A stretch of DNA of 64,000 bases from Verrucomicrobiota bacterium (GTDB lineage Bacteria; Verrucomicrobiota; Verrucomicrobiia; Opitutales; Opitutaceae). The stretch spans positions 501,191-565,190 of the forward strand of contig JACRQG010000011.1 in NCBI GenBank assembly GCA_016222805.1. Reading direction: 5' to 3'. Each line of letters starts with the position of its first letter. The first letter of the stretch is position 1. The notes beneath the pieces are model-generated. The model was not told the DNA's origin. It did not search any database and saw only the letters and a program-made list of their open reading frames with translations. This document shows, in pieces, positions 1 to 8,805 of this stretch. The position numbers were made by a program, and so were the translations under genes.

Positions 1-1
1 G

Positions 2-550
2 CTGCGCGACGGCCTGCTGTCCAAGAACGGCGAAGAGCAGAACCGCCTGCTGCAGGCGGCGGACGAGTTTGCCAAAGCCCCCATCTTCATCGACGACTCG
101 AGCGCGCTGTCGATCATGCAGCTCCGCGCGAAGGCGCGCCGCGTGCACTCGCGGCATCCGCTCGGGTTCATCATGGTGGATTACCTGCAATTGCTCAGCC
201 CGACCGATCCGCGGGTGCCGCGCGAACAGCAGGTGGCGGAGGCCTCGCGCGGGCTTAAGGCGCTGGCGAAGGAACTCGAAGTCCCCGTCCTTGTATTATC
301 CCAGCTCAACCGTTCCTCCGAAAAGGACAACCGCACCCCAAAACTCTCCGATCTGCGTGAATCAGGTTCAATCGAGCAGGACGCCGACGTGGTCCTCATG
401 CTGGCACGGCCACGCGATGCGGACGAGAAGTTCCAGGTTGCCGCGGACTCAGCCGAGTTAATCGTTGCCAAGCAGCGAAACGGACCGGTAGGAGAACTGA
501 AACTCACTTTCCTCAGAGACATTACTCGCTTTGAAAACTTTCATCAGTAA
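2..550 (+). CDS. dnaB: Replicative DNA helicase DnaB, C-terminal part (5' end outside window)
   Basis: This is the 3' end of a gene that enters from the left edge; about 182 codons are visible. DnaB is the hexameric 5'-3' helicase that unwinds DNA ahead of the replisome. The visible part is the end of the RecA-like ATPase domain. It shows the Walker B stretch FIMVDYLQLL, the SQLNRSSEKD segment (H3/H4 region) and SGSIEQDADVVLML, and it ends with the usual RNGPVGELKLTFLRDITRFE-type tail containing the arginine-finger region. The Walker A lies outside the window. The stop is at 548-550. The following gene, bamA, either starts 5 bp downstream or overlaps this one by 20 bp, depending on its start. 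Identification is secure; the N-terminal domain cannot be judged. Confidence 0.95.
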   Translation: MRDGLLSKNGEEQNRLLQAADEFAKAPIFIDDSSALSIMQLRAKARRVHSRHPLGFIMVDYLQLLSPTDPRVPREQQVAEASRGLKALAKELEVPVLVLSQLNRSSEKDNRTPKLSDLRESGSIEQDADVVLMLARPRDADEKFQVAADSAELIVAKQRNGPVGELKLTFLRDITRFENFHQ

Positions 551-554
551 CCCC

Positions 555-2909
555 ATGCGCGGGTTAACCGGTATCCTTTTGTTGCTGGCGGCCTTGTGTG
601 CTCCCTCGGGGGCCGTTTGGGCCCAGGCGGGCGCGCAGGCGGCCCAGGGCCAGCGGCAGGGGCCGGCCTACAAGGTGGGGACGGTGACCATCAAGTTCGT
701 CGGCACCGCCAACGTAAACGAGCAGGTGGTCCGCGCCAACATGCAGATTCGCGAAGGCGGCGAGTTCGACGAGGTGATCCTCGATCGCGACATCCGTTCG
801 CTGTACCGAACCGGTCTTTTCGAATTCATCGAGGTCAAGCACGAGGCGGTCGACGCCACGACCTTCAACCTGGTTGTCGAGGTCACCCCCAAGTTCCGCG
901 TGCTCGCGGTCCGGTTCGAGGGCAACACCAAGGTGAAGTCGAACCGCCTTGAGAAGGAGATCAAGGTCAAGGCCAACCAGGCGCTCGACGAGCGGCAAAT
1001 CAAGGAGGACGCCGAGAAACTCCGCGAGTACTACCAAAAGGCGGGGTACAATCAGGTTTCGATCAACTATACGGTGGAGCGCGACCGCGTGGGGGGCTTC
1101 GGGACCGTGGTCTTCAAGATTCGCGAGGGCGACAAGGTCAAGATCTCGGAGATCCGCTTCGCCGGGAACAAGCACGCCACCGCCCGGAAGCTGCGCGGCG
1201 TGATGGAGACCAAGCGGTACTGGATGTTCTCCTGGTTGACTGGCTCGGGCCGTTTCAAGGACGACCAGTTCGAGGACGACCTCGACAAGCTCCGCGACCA
1301 CTATCGCGAGCTCGGTTATCTCGACGTCGAAATCCCGCAGGACAAGGTCCAGTTCAACTATCCGAAGCCGGACCGCCTCGTCCTCGTCATCAACATCAAC
1401 GAAGGGCGGCAGTACCGGGTGGGCGAAATCTCGTTCACCGGCAACAAGCTCTTCAATTCGGCACTCCTGAAGCGGGTGGTGCGGCAGAAGACCGGAGTCG
1501 TCTTCGTGCCGTCGAAACTGGACAAGGACGTGGAGCGGCTGGACGACTTCTACGGCAAGGACGGCTACCTCGACACCCGGGTGCGCCTAAACCGGAAGCC
1601 CAATGTCGCCACCGGGGCGATCGACGTCGAGTACGTGATCAACGAGGGCGAGAAGTTCAACGTCGAGTCGATCGTGATCGAGGGCAACACGAAGACCAAG
1701 AGCACCGTGATCCTCCGCGAACTGGTGCTCGGGCCCGGGGACGTCTTCAGCACCGTCCTGATGAAGATCAGCCAGCTGCGCCTGGAGAACACGCGGTTCT
1801 TCGAGAGCGTGAATGTCAATCACCAGGAGACCAACATCCCCGGCCGCCGCAATATGCGGATCGCGGTGCACGAGGGGCGCACCGGCAACCTGACGTTTGG
1901 CGCGGGCTTCTCCTCGCTGGAACGGGCGACCCTGTTCGCGGAGGTGTCGCAGTCGAACTTCGATCTCTTTAACCGACGGTCATTCTTCCAGGGCGACGGG
2001 CAGAAGTTCCGCCTGCGGATGCAGCTTGGTTCGCTCTCAAGCGAAGTGGTGCTCTCCTTCGAGGAACCGTGGCTCTTCCAACGCCAGCTGGGCCTGGGCT
2101 TCAGTGTGTTCCGCACGAGCTCGGAGTACAACAGCACGTTCTACACGCAGATCCAGACGGGCTTCGAAGTCTATCTCCGCAAGCACCTGTTCGAGCTGTG
2201 GAACGGGCGGCTGTCGTACACCTACGAAATTTTCGACATCAAGGACATCTCCCCAAGCGCCTCGGCCATCATCCAGGCGCTGGCGGGCAGCAATGCCTCC
2301 TCCAGCATTGGGCTGCAGCTCGAGCGCGATACCCGCGACAAGATCATCAACACGACGTCGGGCAACCGCGTGGAGCTCAACCTGCGCTTCGCCGGCGGAC
2401 CGCTGGGCGGAAGCAAAATCAACAACAACTACAGCCTGGAGTTTCGCGGCTCCCAGTTCTTCCCGGTCTTCGAGACGCAGACGCAGGTATTGAGCCTGAT
2501 TGCGCGCGGCGGCGTGATCCAGAACTTCGGCGATTCGACCGACGTCCCGTACTACAACAAGTGGTACCTCGGCGGACCCACGACGCTGCGCGGCTTTGAG
2601 TTCCGCGAGGTGGCACCCCGCGACCAGTTCAACGAACCGATTGGCGGCAAGACCTACGGGTTCTTCAGCGCCGAATACTCCCTGGACATCGTCAGCCCGA
2701 TTCGTTTCGCGATCTTCTACGATGCCGGCTTCGTAAACCGGGGGGCATATGACTTCAACCCGTCCAAGTATGCGGACAACTTCGGCTTCGGTTTGCGGCT
2801 GTTTGTGGCAGGTGCACCGTTGAGCCTCGATTTCGGCATTCCCATCACCGGGGACCCGCTGAGCAAGAAGGGGAATCAGTTTAATTTTTCCTTTGGCACG
2901 CGGTTCTAA
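555..2909 (+). CDS. bamA: Outer membrane protein assembly factor BamA (Omp85)
   Basis: BamA is the core of the BAM complex that folds beta-barrel proteins into the outer membrane. The product is 784 aa from ATG 555, close to the usual ~800. A signal peptide (MRGLTGILLLLAALC... cleaving near VWAQA) is followed by five POTRA repeats over roughly residues 35-430 and then the Omp85 barrel. The conserved loop-6 arginine motif appears as LRGFEF in the barrel, and the protein ends in an aromatic residue (FGTRF), the usual beta-signal. An in-frame TTG at 531 would add MKTFISNP and overlap dnaB. I prefer ATG 555 because it begins directly at the signal peptide. It is followed by skp and lpxD, the classical envelope cluster. 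Confidence 0.96.
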   Translation: MRGLTGILLLLAALCAPSGAVWAQAGAQAAQGQRQGPAYKVGTVTIKFVGTANVNEQVVRANMQIREGGEFDEVILDRDIRSLYRTGLFEFIEVKHEAVDATTFNLVVEVTPKFRVLAVRFEGNTKVKSNRLEKEIKVKANQALDERQIKEDAEKLREYYQKAGYNQVSINYTVERDRVGGFGTVVFKIREGDKVKISEIRFAGNKHATARKLRGVMETKRYWMFSWLTGSGRFKDDQFEDDLDKLRDHYRELGYLDVEIPQDKVQFNYPKPDRLVLVININEGRQYRVGEISFTGNKLFNSALLKRVVRQKTGVVFVPSKLDKDVERLDDFYGKDGYLDTRVRLNRKPNVATGAIDVEYVINEGEKFNVESIVIEGNTKTKSTVILRELVLGPGDVFSTVLMKISQLRLENTRFFESVNVNHQETNIPGRRNMRIAVHEGRTGNLTFGAGFSSLERATLFAEVSQSNFDLFNRRSFFQGDGQKFRLRMQLGSLSSEVVLSFEEPWLFQRQLGLGFSVFRTSSEYNSTFYTQIQTGFEVYLRKHLFELWNGRLSYTYEIFDIKDISPSASAIIQALAGSNASSSIGLQLERDTRDKIINTTSGNRVELNLRFAGGPLGGSKINNNYSLEFRGSQFFPVFETQTQVLSLIARGGVIQNFGDSTDVPYYNKWYLGGPTTLRGFEFREVAPRDQFNEPIGGKTYGFFSAEYSLDIVSPIRFAIFYDAGFVNRGAYDFNPSKYADNFGFGLRLFVAGAPLSLDFGIPITGDPLSKKGNQFNFSFGTRF

Positions 2910-2948
2910 TTCTGCTCCGTTCAACGTTTCCTTTTCAAACCACTACTC

Positions 2949-3608
2949 ATGAAAAACTCCATCAAGTCCCTGCTCGCGTTGGCGCTCGTCGGAGCGTCCG
3001 CGGTTGCAGTTTCCGCCCAGCCGGCGGTGAAGTTGGCCGTCGTCGATATGGCGAAACTGTACGACACGCACTACAAGACCATTGAGCAGAACGCCAAGAT
3101 CCAGGCGGACGACCAGAAGGCGCAGGAGGAGGTCGAGAAGATGAACAAGGAGGGCAACGCCTTGGTGGAGGAATACAAGGCCCTCAATGAGCAGTCGAAC
3201 AGCCCGGCGCTTTCCGCCGAGGCGAAGTCCAAGGCCCAGAACGAGGCGCAGAAGAAGCTGGAAGCGATCCAGAACAAGCAGCGCGAAGTGCAGACTTTCA
3301 TTCAGAACACGCGCAACTCGCTCGGCCAGCGGCTGAACACCTTCCGTAGCCTCATGCTCGAGGAGATCAGCAAGGTGGCGACGGACGTGGCCAAGCGCAA
3401 GGGCGTCACCGTTGTCCTCGACAAGGCCGGGCCGACGGCCATCGGAATCTCCAACCTCATCTACGCGGATCCGGCCTTCGAGATCACCGAGGACGTCCTC
3501 AAGGAGATCAACAAGGACCGCCCGGCGGGCGCGACGGCTGCTCCGGCGGCCGCGGCACCGGCGGCGCCGGCTTCGGTGACGGTGCCCGGTCTGGCTCCGA
3601 AGAAATAA
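2949..3608 (+). CDS. skp: Periplasmic chaperone Skp/OmpH
   Basis: Skp is a trimeric periplasmic holdase that carries unfolded outer-membrane proteins to BamA. The product is 219 aa, longer than the ~160 aa of enterobacterial Skp. It has a signal peptide ([18 protein letters not shown]...VSAQ), a short strand segment ([15 protein letters not shown]) and a long charged, helical arm region at about 45-125. The extra length is largely a Pro/Ala-rich C-terminal tail (about residues 190-212) of low complexity. It lies 39 bp after bamA and is followed by an intrinsic terminator, so bamA-skp probably ends here as a transcript. The family call is strong; the function of the PA-rich tail is unknown. 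Confidence 0.92.
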   Translation: MKNSIKSLLALALVGASAVAVSAQPAVKLAVVDMAKLYDTHYKTIEQNAKIQADDQKAQEEVEKMNKEGNALVEEYKALNEQSNSPALSAEAKSKAQNEAQKKLEAIQNKQREVQTFIQNTRNSLGQRLNTFRSLMLEEISKVATDVAKRKGVTVVLDKAGPTAIGISNLIYADPAFEITEDVLKEINKDRPAGATAAPAAAAPAAPASVTVPGLAPKK

Positions 3609-3639
3609 GTCCCGCGAGGTCGTTTCGACCCGTTTTCGA

Positions 3640-3668
3640 CCCCGCCGCATTCCGGCGGGGTTTTTCTT
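3640..3668 (+). terminator. Intrinsic terminator after skp
   Basis: An 8-bp GC-only stem (3640-3647 with 3653-3660, loop CATTC) is followed at once by TTTTTCTTT. It lies 31 bp after the skp stop and upstream of the lpxD start I chose (3757). This placement argues against the GTG at 3676 being the lpxD start. Confidence 0.85.
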
Positions 3669-3756
3669 TGGTGGGGTGACCACCCCGGCGGACGTCTTGG
3701 AGTCCAGCCGTTTTGCCGCATTGCAGGCCGAAAAGGAAATCCGCAGTCTCACCGAC

Positions 3757-4839
3757 ATGCAGTTTGCGTTTTCAACCGATGAAGTCGCCGAAATCACCCA
3801 GGCGGCAGGGCGACGCGGGGCGACGACGGAGAGCGTGCGCAGCATCGCTGCGCTCGCCGAGGCGCAGGCCGGGGATCTGTCCTTCCTTGGCAACGCCAAG
3901 TACAAGACGGAGGTGCCGGCGTCGCGCGCGTCGGTCATCCTGGTGCCGCGCGATTATCAGGGGGAACCGGCGCCCGGGCAGCTTTACCTTTTCGTCGAGA
4001 ATCCGTCGGTTGCCCTTGCGCGCCTGTGTGCGCGACTGGAGCGGCAACTCTGGCCGCAGCCGGTACCCGGGGTGCACCCTTCGGCGGTGGTTGACCCTGC
4101 CGCGAAGGTCGCCGCCACCGCCACGGTGGGTCCCCTCTGCGTGGTGGAGGCCGGCGCCGAGGTGGCGGAGCGGGCCTGCCTGCAGGCGCAGGTCTTCGTC
4201 GGGCGCAACGCGCGGATCGGCGGGGACTCCTGGTTGGCGCCCGGCGTGACGGTTTCGGCCGAGTGCCGCGTGGGGAAGCGCGTGCGCCTGCATTCCGGGG
4301 TGGTGATTGGCGCGGATGGCTTCGGCTACGAGTTCGTGCGCGGGCGCCACGAGAAAGTACCCCAGGTGGGCGACGTGAAGGTGGAAGATGACGTGGAGAT
4401 TGGTGCCAACACGGCCATCGACCGGGCACGGTTTGGGACCACGATCATCGGCGAGGGGACCAAGATCGACAACCTCGTCCAAGTCGGACACAACGTCCGG
4501 ATTGGGCGGCATTGTATCGTGTGCGGGCAGGTGGGGATTTCCGGCAGTGCGAGCTTGGGCGACTACGTGGTGGTGGGGGGACAGGCCGGCGTGGCCGGTC
4601 ATCTGGCGGTTGGCAGGGGGGCCAAGATCGGAGGACAGGCGGGGGTAACGTCGGACGTTGGGGCCGGGGAGTTCGTCAACGGGAACCCGGCCATCCCGTA
4701 CATGCTCGAACGGCGTATTTCCGTGCTGCAACAGCGCTTGCCGGACCTGTTCCGGCGGTTTGGCGAACTGGAGGAGCAAATCGGAGACGGAAAAAAGCTT
4801 TCTCCCGGGCAGTCAGGCAGCAAGATGCCGCCGCCATGA
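3757..4839 (+). CDS. lpxD: UDP-3-O-acylglucosamine N-acyltransferase LpxD
   Basis: LpxD adds the second acyl chain in lipid A synthesis, using acyl-ACP and UDP-3-O-acyl-glucosamine. From ATG 3757 the protein has 360 aa. The N-terminal uridine-binding domain contains the typical [14 protein letters not shown] motif. It is followed by a left-handed beta-helix of hexapeptide repeats (about residues 105-310). The catalytic histidine is expected in the segment [17 protein letters not shown]-terminal helical part ends in a proline/serine tail. A GTG at 3676 would add 27 residues but lies only 8 bp past the terminator hairpin, so I chose 3757, where family homology begins. Its TGA overlaps the prs ATG (ATGA). 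Its presence shows a lipid A-based outer membrane. Confidence 0.94.
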   Translation: MQFAFSTDEVAEITQAAGRRGATTESVRSIAALAEAQAGDLSFLGNAKYKTEVPASRASVILVPRDYQGEPAPGQLYLFVENPSVALARLCARLERQLWPQPVPGVHPSAVVDPAAKVAATATVGPLCVVEAGAEVAERACLQAQVFVGRNARIGGDSWLAPGVTVSAECRVGKRVRLHSGVVIGADGFGYEFVRGRHEKVPQVGDVKVEDDVEIGANTAIDRARFGTTIIGEGTKIDNLVQVGHNVRIGRHCIVCGQVGISGSASLGDYVVVGGQAGVAGHLAVGRGAKIGGQAGVTSDVGAGEFVNGNPAIPYMLERRISVLQQRLPDLFRRFGELEEQIGDGKKLSPGQSGSKMPPP

Positions 4840-5783
4840 TCGACACGCGGCTCAAAATCTTTTCCGGCAACTCCAACCGCCCCCTCGCCGAGGCCATCTG
4901 CCAGTCCATCGGCGAACCGCTGGGCGAGGCCGTGGTGACGAGTTTCCCTGACGGTGAGACCTTCGTAAAGATCAACGAAAACATCCGCGGGCACGACGTC
5001 TTCATCATCCAGTCAACCTGTCCGCCCACGAATCACCATCTGGTCGAGTTGTTGATTATGATCGACGCTGCGCGGCGGGCCTCGGCGCAGCGCATCACCG
5101 CCGTCATGCCATTTTACGGATATGCGCGGCAGGATCGGAAGGATCAGCCGCGGGTCCCGATCACCGCCAAGCTGGTGGCCAACCTCCTCGTGGCGGCCGG
5201 TGCCAATCGCATCCTCACGATGGATCTGCATAGCCAGCAGATTCAGGGCTTCTTCGACATCCCGGTGGATCATCTCTATGCGTCGCCGGTCTTTTTCGAG
5301 CATCTGGCCAAGACCAAGCCCGAGAAGTTCGTGGTGTGCTCCCCGGATGTCGGCGGAATGAAGATGGCGGCCGCCTATGCCGATGTGCTGGGCGCGGGGC
5401 TGGCCCTGGTCGCGAAGAAGCGAAAGAGCGCCACCCGCGTCGAAGCGATCAATGTGGTCGGCGACGTGGATGGGTGTGATGTGCTCCTCGTGGATGACAT
5501 CACCGAGACGGCCGGCACGCTGACGGCGGCGGCGAAGATCCTGCGCGAGCATGGTGCCCGCAGCATCCGGGCGGCGGTGAGCCATTGCATCCTGAACGAC
5601 GTGGCCGTGGAGCGTCTGCGCAGCGGGGTGATCGATGAACTGATCACCACCAATTCAACCCCGATGAACACGCATGGACTGCCCGTCACGGTGCTCAGCA
5701 TCGCCTCGCTGCTGGGGAAAGCGATTCAGCGCATCAACAGCAACGAGAGTGTCACCGGGCTCTTCCGGGTGAAGGGGTTCTAG
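4836..5783 (+). CDS. prs: Ribose-phosphate pyrophosphokinase (PRPP synthetase)
   Basis: Prs makes PRPP from ribose-5-phosphate and ATP for purine, pyrimidine, His, Trp and NAD synthesis. The product is 315 aa, the standard length for class I enzymes. The N-terminal half contains [16 protein letters not shown], the flexible-loop region [14 protein letters not shown] with its catalytic residues, and [19 protein letters not shown], the conserved His-containing segment. The C-terminal half carries the PRPP-binding motif [12 protein letters not shown], where the more usual D-M-I-D is replaced by D-I-T-E. The start ATG overlaps the lpxD stop, so translation is coupled. Convergent with the amino-sugar operon, with 24 bp between them. 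Confidence 0.95.
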   Translation: MIDTRLKIFSGNSNRPLAEAICQSIGEPLGEAVVTSFPDGETFVKINENIRGHDVFIIQSTCPPTNHHLVELLIMIDAARRASAQRITAVMPFYGYARQDRKDQPRVPITAKLVANLLVAAGANRILTMDLHSQQIQGFFDIPVDHLYASPVFFEHLAKTKPEKFVVCSPDVGGMKMAAAYADVLGAGLALVAKKRKSATRVEAINVVGDVDGCDVLLVDDITETAGTLTAAAKILREHGARSIRAAVSHCILNDVAVERLRSGVIDELITTNSTPMNTHGLPVTVLSIASLLGKAIQRINSNESVTGLFRVKGF

Positions 5784-5807
5784 CGCGATCCTCCGGATCG
5801 GCCGGTG

Positions 5808-6797
5808 CTAGTTCGCGGCGGTGTGCGGTTCGCGGTAGTTGCGCAAGCGCCGGAGAATTCCGGAGGTCAGGGAGATTCCGCTGGCGGAGAGGCTGAGCGC
5901 AGCGGCTCCCAAGACCGGCCGGAGGCATGGTGGCTTCACCGAGATCGGCAGCCTGGCCTGCAGGGCTTTGATCAGGCTGGCGCGAACCCGGCGGTTGTGG
6001 GCGAGGACTCCTCCGAGGAGGAAAACCGGTACGGGCCGAGCGGTCAGACCGGATTGCCGCAGCGCCGCAAGGGCCTGACTGGCCAGTTCGGCTCCGGCGC
6101 GCGTCAGGATCTCGCTAAAGACGGGGTCTGCCCGGGGGAGATACTGCGGGAGCCGGGAAGCGGCGGCTGCGATTTCGTCCTTCGCGCCAGGGGCGTGGAA
6201 GCGCGCCACCGCGGCATCCAGGTTCTCGACGCCCAGGCTCCGGCAGATCGCCCTTTTCAGGAGCGTCTGGCGACCGCGGCCCTCGCGTGCGGCCAGCGCG
6301 GCCCGAAGCGCTTCACGCGCAATCCACCAGGCACTGCCTTCATCGCCCAGCACGTGACCCCAGCCTCCGGCCTGCCCAATCGCACCCTTGCTCCCTCGCG
6401 CAAGGACCATCGAGCCAGTGCCGGCGACAATCACGACACCCGGTTCTCCGAGCGTCGCGCCGAAATGGGCGGTTTGAAGATCGCTGATTACGCGGGCGGA
6501 GGCCAGGGGGAGCAGTCCGGTGCAAAGCGCTCGTTTCTCGGCTCGGGTGGCGTCCGCGAACAGGGCGGCGCAGCCGATGACCGGTCGCTGGAAAACCGTC
6601 CCGGGCGGGAGCTGCCGCCGAAGTCCGGCGAGCAACGACGCCAGCGAACGACGGGCCGTCGGGAGATCGGCCCCGAGGAAGTTCAAGGATCCCGATTGCG
6701 CTGCGGCGAGAATCGTGCCGTCGCGGGAAACGGCCACTCCAAACGAGTGCGTGCCTCCCCCGTCGATGCCCAGGTGAACCGCTGGAGACGCGCTCAT
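5808..6797 (-). CDS. BadF/BadG-type sugar kinase, probable N-acetylglucosamine kinase
   Basis: This 329-aa cytoplasmic protein belongs to the BadF/BadG/BcrA/BcrD ATPase family within the ASKHA fold, which includes GlcNAc kinases and glucosamine kinases. It shows phosphate-1 motif LGIDGGGTHS (residues 9-18), phosphate-2/adenosine segment VIVAGTGSMVL, the GlcNAc-kinase-like stretch GGWGHVLGDEGSAWWI, and a C-terminal LLGGVLAHN glycine motif. The likely reaction is ATP-dependent 6-phosphorylation of GlcNAc (or GlcN) released inside the cell. It is the last gene of the five-gene operon, and its ATG overlaps the TGA of the acetyltransferase gene (ATGA at 6797-6794). Longer in-frame starts exist but lie inside that gene. 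The exact substrate is inferred from the operon. Confidence 0.85.
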   Translation of the reverse strand: MSASPAVHLGIDGGGTHSFGVAVSRDGTILAAAQSGSLNFLGADLPTARRSLASLLAGLRRQLPPGTVFQRPVIGCAALFADATRAEKRALCTGLLPLASARVISDLQTAHFGATLGEPGVVIVAGTGSMVLARGSKGAIGQAGGWGHVLGDEGSAWWIAREALRAALAAREGRGRQTLLKRAICRSLGVENLDAAVARFHAPGAKDEIAAAASRLPQYLPRADPVFSEILTRAGAELASQALAALRQSGLTARPVPVFLLGGVLAHNRRVRASLIKALQARLPISVKPPCLRPVLGAAALSLSASGISLTSGILRRLRNYREPHTAAN

Positions 6798-7435
6798 GCG
6801 TTCAGAGGATCGACCAGGCGCCGCGCGAGATACAGCGTTCCTGGAGCGCGGGCCAGTTCGCGGAAGCCTAACTTGGTGTAGAAGGCGGCAGCCCGGAGGT
6901 TGTCGGACGCCATCGCCAGATGGATGCCGGGAGAACCACGCTCCCGCAGCGCGGAGAGCAGCACCTGCATCAGGGCCCGCCCGTTTCCCCGGCCCTGGGC
7001 GCGGGGCAGCAGATCGATGTGCAGGTGCGAGGGAAAATCGCCATAGGGATCCGGAAGGAAAATTTCCGGATGGTGGTAGAGCTGCCACAGCTGCTGATCG
7101 CGCGACCAGCCGGAGGGATCTCCCTGCGGAGCGGGGTGTCGGGCGCGCAGGGGGGGCAGCCACTCGTTTTCGTAGTGCGAATAAAAGGTCCGGGAATCCA
7201 GGGCGCCGAGAGCATAACCGCAAACTCCGGCCGAATCTTCGAGCAGGAACGCGAACTCCGGCTCGTAGCGGAGGTAGGCGCCGACATAGACGTTGCCGAG
7301 GGCGTCGCGATCATCGTGCAGGTGGGAAGCGTCTTGCCCGCTGTCTCCCGTTTGCAGGCAAACAGCATAGGCGGCGGCGCGGTCGCCGGGTCCGGCGCGG
7401 CGAATTCGGAAATCAGGTGCCGAAAACGTGGTCAT
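6794..7435 (-). CDS. GNAT acetyltransferase resembling the C-terminal domain of human O-GlcNAcase
   Basis: 213 aa from ATG 7435. It has a GNAT fold: FRIRRAGPGDRAAAYAVC at the N-terminus, FAFLLEDSAGVCGYALGALD in the middle, an acetyl-CoA P-loop QGRGNG (residues 147-152) fitting Q/R-x-x-G-x-G, and AAAFYTKLGFREL near the end. From memory, the segments LLEDSAGVCGYALG and YTKLGF closely resemble the C-terminal acetyltransferase-like domain of eukaryotic O-GlcNAcase. The P-loop, reported as degenerate in the human domain, looks intact here. Substrate unknown; candidates are an amino sugar or a protein. It lies between the GH84 gene and the kinase with ATGA overlaps on both sides, so it is surely co-translated with them. 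Confidence 0.85.
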   Translation of the reverse strand: MTTFSAPDFRIRRAGPGDRAAAYAVCLQTGDSGQDASHLHDDRDALGNVYVGAYLRYEPEFAFLLEDSAGVCGYALGALDSRTFYSHYENEWLPPLRARHPAPQGDPSGWSRDQQLWQLYHHPEIFLPDPYGDFPSHLHIDLLPRAQGRGNGRALMQVLLSALRERGSPGIHLAMASDNLRAAAFYTKLGFRELARAPGTLYLARRLVDPLNA

Positions 7436-8805
7436 GGCGAGGCGCCCGTCGGGTGGTGAAACCTCCCGCTCCGGTCCATTGGCAGCAGGCGTTGGAACTC
7501 GGCGGCGAGACCGCCGCAGAAGGTGCCGGCACGGTGCTCGGCCGAGGAGTAGCTCCCGCCCGGTTTGCCTGTGCGCAACCACTCGACGTACCCGAGGAGG
7601 AGCGCCGCCTCTTCCTTCAGCTCCCAAAGGTGGCGATAGAAGGTGTGCAGCAGTTCACGATCATGGAGCAGGGTCAATTTCTCGAACACGTCGATTACCT
7701 CCCGGCCCGTGGCGACAAACCGATCCAATCGGCCATCCCAGAGGGCTGGAGCCGTCTGGCATAACCAGGCGAAGTCTTCCAGCCAGGCGGAGGACCGGGG
7801 CCCTTGGAGATGCGGGAGATGAAAGCAGTCACCCACGAGTTCGAGGGCTGTCAGGGGAATCAGGCTGGAATCGCCCGGGAAAGATCCGGCGATTTGCCAG
7901 CGCGGTTGCCACTCTCGCCAGGCCGCCCGGGCGGCGATCGTGGCTTCGTAGTCGGGCGAAGTTGCCCAGGCGGCGAAGGTCCGCAGCGGCACGAAGTTCG
8001 CGGCGAACTCGCAGTTGGGATTGCAGAGGACACCGGCCACGGTGTCGCGCAGTGCGGCGGGCCGGCCGGAATAGGGACCGAGGTAGAGCCGGCGGAGGTC
8101 GTAGTCGTTGGCGAACAGGTTGTCCCAAATCAGCGGTTTACGCCGGAGAACGGCCGCAACCTCGGCGACATCTTCCGGATGGATCCGTTCGGAGATGATT
8201 TCGGGCCCTGTCCAAAGGACCTGAATGACGGGATCAAGGGCGGCTCCGAGTTGGCGGAGGTAGGTCGATTCCGTCGGAGGGCCCGCCATCCGGCCGCAGT
8301 AGGGTGTCGGACAGAAAAGAAGCTCGGCGGCAGGGTCGCGGTGTCGCTGCAGGCCGAGAAGGTGATGGGCGAAGGCGACCTGTGGACCGACGACCGCGGC
8401 GCCGGTGTCGAGCAGGCCGGAGGCCGGAGAAGCCACGATGTCATCAAACAGCGCCGCAAAGCACGTGCAGCCAAGCCGGAGCAGTTGCCCGGCCTTTTCC
8501 TCGAGGGCTGCGATTCCGGCCGGGGACGCGAAGTCCGGATCCAATCCCGGGGCAAGCGCGTACACGAATGTAATGCCGGCGGCGCGACAGGCGCGGATGA
8601 GAGCGCCAAGTTCCGAGGCCTCGTGCTCCGAATAGCAGGCACGCCAGAGGTGCCGGTGCTTGAGGTCGTCCTTGGGCGCATACAAGTAGGTGTTCAACCC
8701 CCACGCCCGCATCCAGGCGAAGAGTTCCGTGCGCTGGCTCGCAGTCCAGGGGCGACCGTAGAATCCCTCGACGACGCCGGAAAGGAACTGCCGGGAAGGT
8801 GTCAT
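7432..8805 (-). CDS. Cytoplasmic GH84 beta-N-acetylglucosaminidase (O-GlcNAcase-like)
   Basis: A 457-aa glycoside hydrolase family 84 enzyme, which cleaves beta-linked terminal GlcNAc by substrate-assisted catalysis through the 2-acetamido group. The TIM barrel fills about residues 8-300. It has GVVEGFYGRPW at the start, LNTYLYAPKDD, the catalytic acid pair in FAALFDDI (D121, D122), WTGPEII, IWDNLFANDYD (N229, D234) and NPNCEF (N263/N265). These match the active-site residues of human O-GlcNAcase (D174, D175, N280, D285, N313). A helical C-terminal domain follows. No signal peptide is present, so the enzyme should act in the cytoplasm on imported sugar or on protein O-GlcNAc. It overlaps its neighbours on both sides by ATGA. 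Confidence 0.93.
   Translation of the reverse strand: MTPSRQFLSGVVEGFYGRPWTASQRTELFAWMRAWGLNTYLYAPKDDLKHRHLWRACYSEHEASELGALIRACRAAGITFVYALAPGLDPDFASPAGIAALEEKAGQLLRLGCTCFAALFDDIVASPASGLLDTGAAVVGPQVAFAHHLLGLQRHRDPAAELLFCPTPYCGRMAGPPTESTYLRQLGAALDPVIQVLWTGPEIISERIHPEDVAEVAAVLRRKPLIWDNLFANDYDLRRLYLGPYSGRPAALRDTVAGVLCNPNCEFAANFVPLRTFAAWATSPDYEATIAARAAWREWQPRWQIAGSFPGDSSLIPLTALELVGDCFHLPHLQGPRSSAWLEDFAWLCQTAPALWDGRLDRFVATGREVIDVFEKLTLLHDRELLHTFYRHLWELKEEAALLLGYVEWLRTGKPGGSYSSAEHRAGTFCGGLAAEFQRLLPMDRSGRFHHPTGASP

Noticed and set aside
2037-2924. Long open frames antisense to bamA, and many similar ones opposite other genes
   Set aside because: They are GC-bias shadows. Their translations show no family motifs, while the opposite strand encodes clear conserved proteins.
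3676-3756. GTG 3676 as start of lpxD
   Set aside because: It lies 8 bp past the skp terminator and adds 27 residues without LpxD similarity; ATG 3757 begins the conserved domain.
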